DNA from: Lachnospiraceae bacterium
Lineage (GTDB): Bacteria > Bacillota > Clostridia > Lachnospirales > Lachnospiraceae
NCBI GenBank assembly: GCA_910574185.1
Contig: CAJSZQ010000015.1
Span: 30,586-94,585, forward strand
Direction of reading: 5' to 3'
Length of the DNA: 64,000 nucleotides
Each line of letters begins with the position of its first letter. Positions within the stretch are counted from its first letter, which is position 1. The position numbers and the translations under genes were made by a program. Positions 34,397 to 43,169 of this stretch are shown here, one piece after another. The notes beneath the pieces were generated by a model that had not been told where the DNA came from, ran no database searches, and saw only the letters and a program-made list of their open reading frames with translations.

Positions 34397-35770
34397 TTAG
34401 AATTCAACGCCGTTTGACTCCTGCGCCGCCGTCCATTTCTCGTTCCACTCCGCGGCCATATCTTCCATCGTCTTTGTTCCGGATATAGCTTCCTCTACAA
34501 TCTCTGTCGAAACTGCTCCTGATACATTGATTCCTAACTCAGAGTCATTGTTCACATCATTAAACAGATTCTCTTCGCCGGATGCCGCCGGATTATTTAC
34601 GACAAGCTCGATTCCTTCTAAAGCCGTCAGCGCCTCCGGGTATTCGTCTGTACTTACCACAGAAAGTCCGCCTTCACTCTGTGCGAATCCAGATTCCTCT
34701 ACGAGCCATTTGATATAGCACATTGCCGCAATCTGATTATCCGAGGAACTGTTGCAGTTAATACCGTAATTGTAATCCGGTCCCGCCGACGCATACTGCT
34801 GTCCGTCAACCGTAATCGGGAATGCCATGAATCCAATGTCGTCTCCGTTGTCGCCGGCCTGCTGCATCTGTACTACAGACCATGAGCCAAGTACCATACA
34901 GCCGATCTCACCATTATTCAACATACCCTTGCTGCCTTCCCAGTCAGTGGTAGTCGGGTCTTCCTCGGTAAGGCCTCTCTTCACAGCTTCATATAAAGTA
35001 TTGTATACTGCGTAAGGACCGGTTCCGTCGCCTCTGTCCGCAAATGGATTCTCACCCTTTGTAAGTCCGGTATTTGCAAAATCCGGATCTCCCGTTGCGC
35101 CGCCGTCAATATTTGCATCCCAGGCCGTCATAGTCCAGCCAGCCGCAAAATTGGTGTACAGCGGAATTGCATCCGTCTTGTCTTTGATTACCTGCAGTGC
35201 ATCCAGGAACTCATCCGGCGTCTTCGGCAGCTCTGTGACTCCCGCATCTTTAAATACTTTCTTATTGTATACTATGCCCTGAACGTTCGCCATGGATGGA
35301 ATACCATATACATTGTCCTGATATGCGTAGTTATTCAGCATATTTTCTTCATATGTGCCCGCAAGCGTCGCCTTGTCGCCCAGCTTTGTAAAGTAATTTT
35401 CCAGCTCGTCTTTATCAACTGTCATAGGTACCATACAGATGTCTCCCCAGTCGCCGGTGGTGAGGCGTGTGGTAATATCGTTTGCGTAATCTGTAATTCC
35501 TTCATATTCAATGTTAACGTTCGGATACAATTTCTGAAATTCTGTTATGTACTCGCTAAATGTAGTATCAATTACATCCGTCTTATGGGTCAGGAATTTC
35601 AGATCCGCTTCGATATCTGTATAATCCTCTCCCAACTTAATCTGGTCGATTGTCACATCAACTTCCTGTTTCTCAACCGCCTTCTTTGACCCGCCGCAGG
35701 CCGCAAGGGACATAACCATCGTTGTCGAAACTGCAGCCGCGAACACTCTCTTTAAAGTACTCTTCTTCAT
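34397..35770 (-). CDS. Manno-oligosaccharide-binding lipoprotein (ABC importer)
   Basis: A 457-residue extracellular solute-binding protein, family 1. Lipobox LAAC (residues 22-25), then the two-lobe fold with YPNVNIEYEGITDYANDIT and GCMVLGSWSVVQMQQ. First gene of the mannan operon; a palindromic operator overlaps its promoter. Substrate assignment (acetylated manno- or galactoglucomanno-oligosaccharides) is inferred from co-transcription with GH130, CE2 and CE17 genes. Confidence 0.85.
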   Translation of the reverse strand: MKKSTLKRVFAAAVSTTMVMSLAACGGSKKAVEKQEVDVTIDQIKLGEDYTDIEADLKFLTHKTDVIDTTFSEYITEFQKLYPNVNIEYEGITDYANDITTRLTTGDWGDICMVPMTVDKDELENYFTKLGDKATLAGTYEENMLNNYAYQDNVYGIPSMANVQGIVYNKKVFKDAGVTELPKTPDEFLDALQVIKDKTDAIPLYTNFAAGWTMTAWDANIDGGATGDPDFANTGLTKGENPFADRGDGTGPYAVYNTLYEAVKRGLTEEDPTTTDWEGSKGMLNNGEIGCMVLGSWSVVQMQQAGDNGDDIGFMAFPITVDGQQYASAGPDYNYGINCNSSSDNQIAAMCYIKWLVEESGFAQSEGGLSVVSTDEYPEALTALEGIELVVNNPAASGEENLFNDVNNDSELGINVSGAVSTEIVEEAISGTKTMEDMAAEWNEKWTAAQESNGVEF

Positions 35771-35790
35771 AATCCATCTCCTTCTTTTTA

Positions 35791-35842
35791 TTAACTATTT
35801 TTTAGTTAATTTAACTATATATTATCACATTAATTAAATCAA
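35791..35842 (-). promoter_or_regulatory. Promoter and operator of the mannan operon
   Basis: On the minus strand: TTGATT (35842-35837), 17-nt spacer, TATAGT (35819-35814). TAGTTAA-T-TTAACTA (35803-35817), a perfect 15-bp palindrome, overlaps the -10 box, and a third copy of its heptamer lies at 35791-35797. This is a good site for a repressor, probably the LacI-type protein encoded at 36298. Confidence 0.6.
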
Positions 35843-35849
35843 TCTATAT

Positions 35850-36297
35850 TTTTGAATTTTTCTTATCAAATTACATTTTCGTCATTTTATCAAAAATTTA
35901 ATATATATTTTTAGCAATTATTACTATAAATTCCGAGCAACAACTACCAATTTTAAATTAATTAATTTATATATTTTTATTTATTTAATTTTATTTTGTT
36001 TTCCAGTAAGTAAAAACGTGTTTCTCGTACAATTCGTTTCAATGTTTTCACACGCGCAGCTTTTGTTCCGCGCGCAATTTCTCATTTCTTTTATCAGGCA
36101 GGAAACGTCCTCCTATACAGCAAAACCAAAATTGTGCTTCACGTATCTTCGCATTCAAAATTTCCGCCGGCGCGGCTTTGTTCCGCGCGCAGCCGCGCAT
36201 CTCTTTGTTATATAGAATCACTTTCCTATATAACAAAAAAGACCGAATCCGGTTCTATTCCGCATCCAGCCTTTCAGCCCAAAACATACTATTCTTT
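35850..36297. repeat. Intergenic stretch, AT-rich then GC-rich, with a short duplication
   Basis: 35850-36000 is AT-rich without a gene. Two related GC-rich copies follow: GCGCAGCTTTTGTTCCGCGC from 36054 and GCGCGGCTTTGTTCCGCGCG from 36170. A hairpin TTGTTATATAG/CTATATAACAA lies at about 36206-36238. No coding gene is supported here. Confidence 0.4.
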
Positions 36298-37332
36298 TCA
36301 AACACGCTCTAACACTCCGGAACCCGCCCTGTCTTTTACCGTCTCTTTTTCCACAATCCTTCCCGTTACAATCTGAATACCTCCGGCATATCTTTTCTTC
36401 CCAATCTTCCTTATCAAAGACTTTACGCTAAGCCTCGCCATCTGCTCTGTATTTACTTCATAAGAAGTAATACGGCTCTCTGTGACGCCCGCCGGCAGGA
36501 AGTTATCAAACCCGACAACAGATATATCCTCCGGCACCCGGTAACCGGCTTCCTCCAGATTCTTAATAACAATGTACGCCGTATAATCACAATTACACAC
36601 AAATGCGTCCAGACCTTTCGGCGAATCCACTATCCTGTCATAGGTTTTTCCATATTTATCACGATCCACAATTTCCCAATCCGCCTCAAATTCTATCCGG
36701 TTTTCCCGCAAAGCCCGCCTGTATCCCCAGTATCTGTCCGCAATACTGCTTGTAGCGTCAACATTTCCAACATATCCTATTTGTCTGTGGCCTCTCGCTA
36801 TCAACAAATTCGTCAGCAGATACATCCCGTAATATCCATCTGAAATAACCGTATCAACCTCGGCAAACGGCACATACGTATCAAGAAAAATCACCGGAAG
36901 CCTGGTCTGACTTACCATTCTCTTAATATATCCATCCTCCATCTGCCCCAGCAGAATCAGGCCGTCCACCTTCTCATCCTGCATTACTTTAGGCAAAATT
37001 CCAGACTCTTCCTCTTCCTTGCCAAGCATCTCCAGAATCCCATAATATTCGTTCTCATATAAAGCCCTCACCACTTTCTCATATAACCGGCCATAGAAAG
37101 AAAAAGAATCCCCATAAAAACGTTCCGGAATAATAACTCCTATATTCCCGGTCTCATTTGATGCCGCTTTACCCGCCGCATTTGAGACATACCCCATCTC
37201 TTCCGCAATCTTTTTAATCTTACTTCTGAGTTCCTGGCTTACTCCCGGCTTCCCAGATAATGCTTTAGAAACGGCAACATTACTTACGCCTACTCTTGAG
37301 GCAATATCCGCAAGCGTTACGTCCTTAGCCAT
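36298..37332 (-). CDS. LacI-family regulator of the mannan locus
   Basis: A 344-residue regulator. ATG 37332 follows GGGGAGG and the protein opens MAKDVTLADIASRVGVSNVA, the LacI helix-turn-helix; hinge around KAASNETGNIG and a sugar-binding core (GLILLGQ, VVGFDNFLPAG). It lies upstream of and in the same direction as the mannan operon, about 0.5 kb apart, and is the obvious candidate for its control. The last four codons and stop (LERV-stop) are written by the 17-nt MITE end TTTTCAAACACGCTCTA (36295-36311) on the plus strand, so the original C-terminus was probably replaced by an element insertion and partial loss. Confidence 0.9.
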   Translation of the reverse strand: MAKDVTLADIASRVGVSNVAVSKALSGKPGVSQELRSKIKKIAEEMGYVSNAAGKAASNETGNIGVIIPERFYGDSFSFYGRLYEKVVRALYENEYYGILEMLGKEEEESGILPKVMQDEKVDGLILLGQMEDGYIKRMVSQTRLPVIFLDTYVPFAEVDTVISDGYYGMYLLTNLLIARGHRQIGYVGNVDATSSIADRYWGYRRALRENRIEFEADWEIVDRDKYGKTYDRIVDSPKGLDAFVCNCDYTAYIVIKNLEEAGYRVPEDISVVGFDNFLPAGVTESRITSYEVNTEQMARLSVKSLIRKIGKKRYAGGIQIVTGRIVEKETVKDRAGSGVLERV

Positions 37333-37357
37333 ATAAACCTCCCCAAACCGTATATTT

Positions 37358-37395
37358 ATATTAAAATTAATATTTTTAAATATTAATTTTAATAT
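37358..37395. promoter_or_regulatory. AT-only palindrome with 18-bp arms
   Basis: Arms 37358-37375 and 37378-37395 are perfect reverse complements (ATATTAAAATTAATATTT type) separated by TT. It lies 26 nt upstream of the regulator's start codon. Likely an autoregulatory operator and/or promoter element; such symmetry is beyond what AT richness alone would give. Confidence 0.6.
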
Positions 37396-37449
37396 ACTCA
37401 AAACCACAGATATTGTCAAGCAATCCTTCCTGCAGGGCGCAATCATTGT

Positions 37450-37690
37450 ATCAGTTCAGCCTGCGACTGCGCACTTGCTGCGCAGTTAGCAGCCAATAAA
37501 CCTGAGCAGCCAGGAATCCGCCCCTTTGCCGAAGGTAAACTTTAAAATGGGCGGATTCCGTAACAGTGAAGCCGGAAGGCTGAACTGTTACCAATCATTA
37601 TCCGGGTCTCGTTACTGCTCAAAGGGTATCTGGTACGGCGGATTGAATCGGCAGCGCGTTTCTAAACAGATAATCCGTCAGTCGAAATTT
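37450..37690. repeat. Nested inverted repeats and a half copy of the long-hairpin element
   Basis: CAGTTCAGCCT (37452-37462) pairs with AGGCTGAACTG (37577-37587), and GGAATCCGCCC (37513-37523) pairs with GGGCGGATTCC (37549-37559), giving one long hairpin. Next to it, 37609-37690 aligns with the left arm of the element at 15022 (GTTACTGCTCA..., TATCTGGTA, GCGGATTGAATCGGCAG), so this is a diverged half of that family. No gene. Confidence 0.6.
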
Positions 37691-37802
37691 GAACACATGA
37701 AGCAATCGGGTGACAAAATCTATAACATCAAAAAGAGACGCTCCCTGAATGCGAAGCATCTCTTTAAACGCAACTTTTTTATTGTCAATTATCTTCCCGC
37801 CG

Positions 37803-39485
37803 TTATGCAAACATCGGCTTTAACGCCTCTGCCAGCTTATCTTTCTGAGCCTGAGCCTCTGCCAAATCTTTTCCAAGAGTTGTAAAATATGTCTTAATCT
37901 TCGGCTCTGTTCCGGAAGGACGTACAATAACGCTCGCTCCGCCTTCCAATGTATAAATCAGTACGTTGGCCGCCGGAAGTCCCGTTTCCTCCGGCTTCTT
38001 GTAATCCATAGCCTTTACTATCTTATAGCCTGCAATCTCTGCCGGCGGATTGTCGCGAAGCCCCTGCATAATCCCGGACATCTTATCCATTCCGGTAAGA
38101 CCCGGAAATTCAAAGCTGTCCACCTTATTCAGATAACGTCCATACTCCGTATAAATCTCTTCCATTCTCTGCTTCAGCGAACTTCCGATGCTTCTGTAAT
38201 ATGCCGCCATCTCGCAAATCAACATGGAGCCAATTACCGCATCCTTGTCACGCACATAAGGACCTGCCAGATATCCGTAACTCTCCTCGAATCCAAAGAT
38301 AAAGCGGTTAACTTCATCGTCTGCCTCCAGACGTGCAATCTGGTCGCCAATCCACTTAAACCCTGTCAACACGCTTCTAAGCTCCACGCCGTAATGCTCT
38401 GCAACCGCGTCAGCCAGAGGTGTGGATACAATAGACTTCACTGCAACCGGCTTCTCCGGCATAGTTCCCTTCTCGATACGTCCCGCACAGATGTAATCCA
38501 GCAACAGCACACCCACTTCATTACCGCTTACCAGCTCATAAGAACCGTCCGGACACTTCATAGCAATACCCACGCGGTCTGCATCCGGGTCCGTTGCCAG
38601 CATTAAGTCCGCCCCTGTCTCTTCCGCTAACTTAAGTCCCTGCTCCAACGCCTCGAAAATTTCCGGATTCGGATAACTGCAAGTAGTAAAATAGCCGTTT
38701 GGATATTCCTGTTCCGGAACAATCGTAATATCTGTAATTCCGATATCCTTCAGCACCTGGGTAACCGGCACAAGCCCCGCGCCATTCAACGGACTGTAAA
38801 CCAGCTTCAGGCCCGCCGTCTTGCAAAGGCCAGGACGTACCTGCCGTGACTCAATCGCCTCGTAGAGAGCCTTCTTACAGTCGTCTCCTACAAAACGAAT
38901 CATTCCGTTCTCAACACCCTCTGCAAAAGAAATGAACTTAGCTCCGTTCAGCACATCCGTCTTTTGAATCTCATCATATACGATAGCCGCCGCATCGTCC
39001 GTCATCTGACAGCCGTCCGGTCCATACGCTTTATACCCGTTATACTTTGCCGGATTATGCGAAGCCGTAACCATGATGCCGGCGTTACACTTATAATAAC
39101 GCGTTGCAAAAGAAAGCGCCGGCACCGGCATCAATGCATCATAAATCCTGACATGAATGCCGTTCGCCGCCAGAACGCCTGCTGCCGTCTTAGCAAATAC
39201 ATCGCTTTTTAAACGGCTGTCATAGCTGATTGCAACCGTCTGACTGCCCCCCTGCGTCTTAACCCAATTAGCAAGCCCCTGTGTCGCCTGACGAACAACG
39301 TAAATATTCATGCGGTTTGTTCCGGCTCCAAGCACCCCCCTGAGTCCGGCCGTACCGAACTTCAATGCTACCGCGAAACGTTCCTTAATCTCTTCGTCAT
39401 TCCCTTCAATTCTGGATAACTCCGGCATCAAATCCGCATCTTCCAAATCTGCCGCCATCCAGCGCTTATACTCTTCCTGATACAT
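37803..39485 (-). CDS. Phosphohexomutase (phosphoglucomutase/phosphomannomutase), second copy
   Basis: A 560-residue phosphohexomutase with the same landmarks as the gene at 23834: VTASHNPAKYNG, ATDPDADRVG, FGFEESYGYLAG and RPSGTEPKIKTYF. ATG 39485 follows TAGGAG. It has its own near-consensus promoter and is not linked to the mannan operon by a short gap, so it may be the housekeeping enzyme making glucose-1-phosphate. Sequence identity to the other copy looks moderate, so this is an old duplication. Confidence 0.9.
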   Translation of the reverse strand: MYQEEYKRWMAADLEDADLMPELSRIEGNDEEIKERFAVALKFGTAGLRGVLGAGTNRMNIYVVRQATQGLANWVKTQGGSQTVAISYDSRLKSDVFAKTAAGVLAANGIHVRIYDALMPVPALSFATRYYKCNAGIMVTASHNPAKYNGYKAYGPDGCQMTDDAAAIVYDEIQKTDVLNGAKFISFAEGVENGMIRFVGDDCKKALYEAIESRQVRPGLCKTAGLKLVYSPLNGAGLVPVTQVLKDIGITDITIVPEQEYPNGYFTTCSYPNPEIFEALEQGLKLAEETGADLMLATDPDADRVGIAMKCPDGSYELVSGNEVGVLLLDYICAGRIEKGTMPEKPVAVKSIVSTPLADAVAEHYGVELRSVLTGFKWIGDQIARLEADDEVNRFIFGFEESYGYLAGPYVRDKDAVIGSMLICEMAAYYRSIGSSLKQRMEEIYTEYGRYLNKVDSFEFPGLTGMDKMSGIMQGLRDNPPAEIAGYKIVKAMDYKKPEETGLPAANVLIYTLEGGASVIVRPSGTEPKIKTYFTTLGKDLAEAQAQKDKLAEALKPMFA

Positions 39486-39547
39486 TTTAACCACTCCTAC
39501 CATTCTTTCTTAATATTTTTTGTACAAACTGACAAAACGTTAGTTAT

Positions 39548-39576
39548 AATATACCATGTTTGACCAAAGTTGGCAA
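39548..39576 (-). promoter_or_regulatory. Promoter of the second phosphohexomutase gene
   Basis: On the minus strand: TTGCCA (39576-39571), 17-nt spacer, TATATT (39553-39548), about 60 nt before the start codon. Confidence 0.65.
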
Positions 39577-39732
39577 CGTATTCCTTCCCATCCTCTAACC
39601 GATGTAGTATACTGATGTTACTGTCCACTCCGTTCACAGCAACTTTCGCAAATCCATTAAAAATTCGCTTCGCGAATGAGATTTGCTCACACCCGAATCA
39701 CTTTCTTACGTACTTTGCTCTAAAGGACTAGT

Positions 39733-39875
39733 GTATCATTCACTTTCAGCCAAATAACGCAGAATGAATTTTCAGTCTGCAAGGCGGCTGAATGAGGCGA
39801 TGCGGTGCATCGTCGATTGAGGCCAACGCATCAGATGGAAATTCAGGCAAGTTATTTTGGCGAAATGTGAATGCA
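39733..39875. repeat. Dispersed repeat family A, copy upstream of the ATC hydrolase gene
   Basis: Its first 60 nt (39733-39792, starting GTATCATTCACTTTCAGCC) are identical to 40729-40788, right after the gene. The right end (CAGGCAAGTTATTTTGGCGA) is roughly the inverse of the left end, so the unit is an imperfect hairpin of about 140 bp. 39577-39732 holds no gene. Confidence 0.75.
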
Positions 39876-40025
39876 AAGTACTGTGTGAACAGTAACATAC
39901 TGATTACCGTTCACACATTGACTGACCAACGCGGATTCCATCTGCTGTTTGCCAGACACCCGGCGAATAGCAACCTACTGTCAGAACCTATTTAATGCTC
40001 ATCCCAACCAGAAAGGAGAATTTTT

Positions 40026-40727
40026 ATGTCAATTTGTCTTATTGAACATCACGCCATGTTGTTTGCATGGTTTTCCAAACATGCAATTGAACTGTGCGGC
40101 GACTCCGGCAAGAACGCCATCCTTACCGCCATGACCATCTACGGAAACGAACGGGGAAAACGAATGGCATTAAACGCACAGGCCAACGGCGACGAGCTTA
40201 CCACCATGACCAATCAGGCTTACGGCGAATGGAAACCCGATTACCCCGGACAGATGGAATTTGGACAGCTTCGCATCCGGCCTACGCTCCAGACTTACAT
40301 TGCCAAATGTGCATGGTGCGACGCCTGGAAGAAACACAATATTCTGGAATACGGCAAATATTACTGTGTAAATGTGGACAACGCCGTCTATCAAGGATAC
40401 CGTCCGGATTTTATCTGCACTCCGACCACTACTTCTTTAAGCTGGGGCGGCGAACGCTGTGAATTTGACTGGGGCCATCCTCTGACAGAGGAGGAAAATA
40501 CGCAGCTTTCACAAAAGAAACAAGAACTTGGCGACTCCTGCATGAAAGATTTTAATTTCCATACCGCACACTTAATGCATACCATCAGCAAAACTCTGAT
40601 TGATATGTTAGGCGAAGATGGGAAACAGGCTGTCAAACTGGCTCTTGCCGATTTTGCAGATACTTTCGGACAGGAATATCTAGATGCGCTGGAGCATATT
40701 CCGACAGAAGAAATTTATCCTTTCTAG
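40026..40727 (+). CDS. L-2-amino-thiazoline-4-carboxylic acid hydrolase-like protein
   Basis: A 233-residue protein of the ATC hydrolase family, named for an enzyme that opens 2-amino-thiazoline-4-carboxylate to S-carbamoyl-cysteine (a step to L-cysteine in Pseudomonas). Seen: an alpha-helical N-terminus with AILTAMTIYGNERGKRMALNA, Cys/Trp motif AKCAWCDAWKK (around 98), YYCVNVDNAVYQGY and a conserved tail. Its true substrate in gut Clostridia is not established. AAAGGAGA precedes the ATG. It is the first gene of a plus-strand trio and is flanked by 60-bp direct repeats. Family call from conserved phrases. Confidence 0.7.
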   Translation: MSICLIEHHAMLFAWFSKHAIELCGDSGKNAILTAMTIYGNERGKRMALNAQANGDELTTMTNQAYGEWKPDYPGQMEFGQLRIRPTLQTYIAKCAWCDAWKKHNILEYGKYYCVNVDNAVYQGYRPDFICTPTTTSLSWGGERCEFDWGHPLTEEENTQLSQKKQELGDSCMKDFNFHTAHLMHTISKTLIDMLGEDGKQAVKLALADFADTFGQEYLDALEHIPTEEIYPF

Positions 40728-40728
40728 C

Positions 40729-40990
40729 GTATCATTCACTTTCAGCCAAATAACGCAGAATGAATTTTCAGTCTGCAAGGCGGCTGAAGAGGCACTACAC
40801 CAGTGTGTTGACCGCATTATATCTGGCGAAACTCCGTAGAATATTCGCTCATCTGCAAGGCGGATTTTCGACGGCGTAGCGGTGGCTACGGATAGAAAAT
40901 CCAACGCGGCAGATGGACGGATAGGCAAGGAGGTTTGGCTGAATATAATGCGGTCAGCACACTGGCAGCGTCGGAACATAATAAACTACA
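40729..40990. repeat. Dispersed repeat family A, copy downstream of the ATC hydrolase gene, split by a MITE
   Basis: Begins one base after the stop codon with the 60 nt shared with 39733. The middle is interrupted by the MITE at 40800-40965, so the family-A unit is nested with another element. Confidence 0.7.
40800..40965. mobile_element. MITE with 23-bp terminal inverted repeats shared with the transposon at the right edge
   Basis: Ends CCAGTGTGTTGACCGCATTA (40800 on) and its reverse complement (40943-40965), one mismatch in 23. The right-hand arm, read inward, is AGTGTGCTGACCGCATTATATT (22 nt in two pieces: AGTGTGCTGACC, GCATTATATT), identical to the sequence flanking the transposase end at 63882. 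No coding capacity. Likely mobilised by that transposase. Confidence 0.75.
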
Positions 40991-41020
40991 TAGCTTATAC
41001 AAAGAAAAGGAAACCCTATC

Positions 41021-42271
41021 ATGAATATTATATCAGACTGGATTTCTTCCCACGAAGAAGAACTCGTCCATATTGCAGACGACATTTTCTGCCATCCAGA
41101 ACTGGCCTATCAGGAAAACTTCTCCTCCCGATGCCTTGCCGGATTTCTGGAGGAACATGGCTTTGAAATATCTTGGAATATCGCCGGAATCAGCACTGCA
41201 TTCATCGCCGTTTGGGGAAATGCAAAGCCTTATCTTGGCTTTTTGGCCGAATACGACGCCCTGCCGGAATTGGGACACGCCTGCGGCCATAATCTTCTCG
41301 GCGCCGGCGTCTGCGCCGCTGCCTGCGCGCTGAAAGAAGACATGAGAGCCGGTAAAAAATCAGGCACTATTCTTGTCTACGGCTGTCCGGCAGAAGAAAT
41401 TATGTCCGGCAAAATCGTCATGAATCAAGCCGGGGTTTTTGACAAACTGGACGTTGCCGTCATGTGGCACCCATTTGACCGCAACCGAATCAGCAACGAT
41501 ATCTGGCAGTCGCAGGACATTAAGAACTACACCTTTCACGGCGTCAGCGCACACGCTTCTAAATCCCCGGAAGATGGAAGAAGCGCGCTGGACGCTGCAG
41601 AGCTTATGAATATCGGCGTCAATTATCTGCGGGAACATGTGCCGGACGATGTGCGGATGCATTACGCTTATATAGACAATAAGATTCCTGCCAATGTAGT
41701 GCCGGACACCGCCAAAACTAATTATTTCATCCGTTCGTCCAAACGTTCCCGCACAGACGATGCCAGCCGAAGGGTAGACGACTGTGCGAAAGGCGCCGCA
41801 CTGATGACCGGAACCACAGTAGATATCGAGCTGGTTAAAAGCTGCAAAGAAATGAAGGTAAACCGGGCGCTGGCAGAGATTTATTATCAGGCAATGACCG
41901 AGATACCTGTCCCCGAATATTCCCGGGAAGAACTTGCATTTGCCGCGCAGCTCAGCAAGGAAGCCGGACTTATCAATCATGGAATCTATTTCACCGGACT
42001 GGAACCATTGGAGGCCGAACCTGTACCTATTTCTATCGGAACAGATGCCTCCGAAGTCAGTCATACCGTTCCCCTGATTACTCTAAGCGCCGCCGCCATG
42101 TGCCGAGGCACGCCGCTTCATCACTGGGCCGCTGCAAAACAGGCCGGAATGAGCATCGGACATAAGGGAATGCTCTATGCGGCAAGGTGTATGGCAGAAG
42201 GAACGAAATTACTGACAGAAACTCCGGGAGCGCTGGAAAAAGTATGGGAATTCCACCGCAGAGATAAGTAA
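41021..42271 (+). CDS. M20-family amidohydrolase (AbgB-like)
   Basis: A 416-residue zinc amidase of the M20/M20D family, which removes acyl or aminobenzoyl groups from amino-acid conjugates. Metal and catalytic residues visible: GHACGHNLLGAG (metal-binding His pair), CPAEEIMSGK (Glu), MWHPFD, and C-terminal SHTVPLITL with HHWAAAKQ. The dimerisation domain begins at HGVSAHASKSPEDGRSALDA. AbgB-type length. Preceded by AAAAGGA and 293 nt after the ATC hydrolase gene; a read-through unit is possible. Substrate unknown. Confidence 0.85.
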   Translation: MNIISDWISSHEEELVHIADDIFCHPELAYQENFSSRCLAGFLEEHGFEISWNIAGISTAFIAVWGNAKPYLGFLAEYDALPELGHACGHNLLGAGVCAAACALKEDMRAGKKSGTILVYGCPAEEIMSGKIVMNQAGVFDKLDVAVMWHPFDRNRISNDIWQSQDIKNYTFHGVSAHASKSPEDGRSALDAAELMNIGVNYLREHVPDDVRMHYAYIDNKIPANVVPDTAKTNYFIRSSKRSRTDDASRRVDDCAKGAALMTGTTVDIELVKSCKEMKVNRALAEIYYQAMTEIPVPEYSREELAFAAQLSKEAGLINHGIYFTGLEPLEAEPVPISIGTDASEVSHTVPLITLSAAAMCRGTPLHHWAAAKQAGMSIGHKGMLYAARCMAEGTKLLTETPGALEKVWEFHRRDK

Positions 42272-42320
42272 ATGAACTGCTGACACGTGATTAAAACTAC
42301 AGAAAGGAATGGAAGATATT

Positions 42321-43118
42321 ATGATTACTAAGAAACTAGGAATTATCGGCTGCGGCAATATGGGCGGAGCCATTTTGTATGGAGCTTTAGAAAGCGGAAT
42401 GATTGCAAAGGAGAATGTATTTGTCTATGACATCAATCCTGCAATGCGGGAGAAAGCGGCAGGCTGGGGTGTAACGCTCTCTGCCGATGACGCGCAGGTA
42501 TGCCGGAATGCAGATATCATTCTGCTTGCAGTGAAACCGCAGCAGGCAAAGGATGCTTTGGCTATGTGCGGGGATGCCCTGAACGATAAAGCAATGATGT
42601 CCATTGTTGCCGGCATTACCACAGAGCGGCTTCAGGCAATGATTAATGGAGCTCCCCGTATTCTGCGTATCATGCCAAACACTCCGGCTATGGTATATGA
42701 AGGCGCTTTTGCTCTCTGCTCTGATAACGACTTTGCAGAGGATGAGCTTTCTTTTGCGAAAGCAATTTACGATACAATCGGAATTGTAGAGATGGTTCCG
42801 GAACACTTAATCGACGCCGTCTGCGGACTTAGCGGCGGCGGTCCCGCCTATGTCGCCATGTTTATTGAGGCAATGGCAGACGGCGGCGTAAAGCAGGGGC
42901 TTCCTCGTGCGACCGCTTACCGCCTTGCGGCGCAGACCTGCCTTGGAACCGCAAAGATGATTCTGGAAACAGATATACATCCGGGGCAGATTAAAGATAT
43001 GGTAACATCCCCGGCAGGAACTACCATCGAGGGCTGTGAGAAACTGGAAACCGGCGGAATGAGAGGCGCCGTCATGGAATGTATCAAAGCCGCCACTGAA
43101 CGGTCAAAAGAATTATAA
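42321..43118 (+). CDS. proC: Pyrroline-5-carboxylate reductase
   Basis: A 265-residue enzyme reducing 1-pyrroline-5-carboxylate (or related cyclic imines) to proline with NAD(P)H. The Rossmann motif is IIGCGNMGGAIL (residues 6-17), followed by AVKPQQ and the C-terminal signature AVCGLSGGGPAYV and DMVTSPAGTTIEGCEKLE. Start at 42321 is preceded by GGAAG; an ATG at 42309 would overlap AAAGGA. It follows the amidohydrolase gene by 49 nt in the same direction. A role in proline synthesis is normal; in this trio it could reduce an imine from conjugate breakdown (inference). Confidence 0.9.
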   Translation: MITKKLGIIGCGNMGGAILYGALESGMIAKENVFVYDINPAMREKAAGWGVTLSADDAQVCRNADIILLAVKPQQAKDALAMCGDALNDKAMMSIVAGITTERLQAMINGAPRILRIMPNTPAMVYEGAFALCSDNDFAEDELSFAKAIYDTIGIVEMVPEHLIDAVCGLSGGGPAYVAMFIEAMADGGVKQGLPRATAYRLAAQTCLGTAKMILETDIHPGQIKDMVTSPAGTTIEGCEKLETGGMRGAVMECIKAATERSKEL

Positions 43119-43169
43119 TTAACAACCGGCGCATTCGTTTCCGGCAGTGCATAGTTTGGAAATTCTTTA

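Noticed and set aside
40800..40965. TA target-site duplication for the MITE
   Set aside because: The flanking bases are not TA on both sides, so the IS630-type target rule is not supported at this copy; the family link rests on the shared end only.
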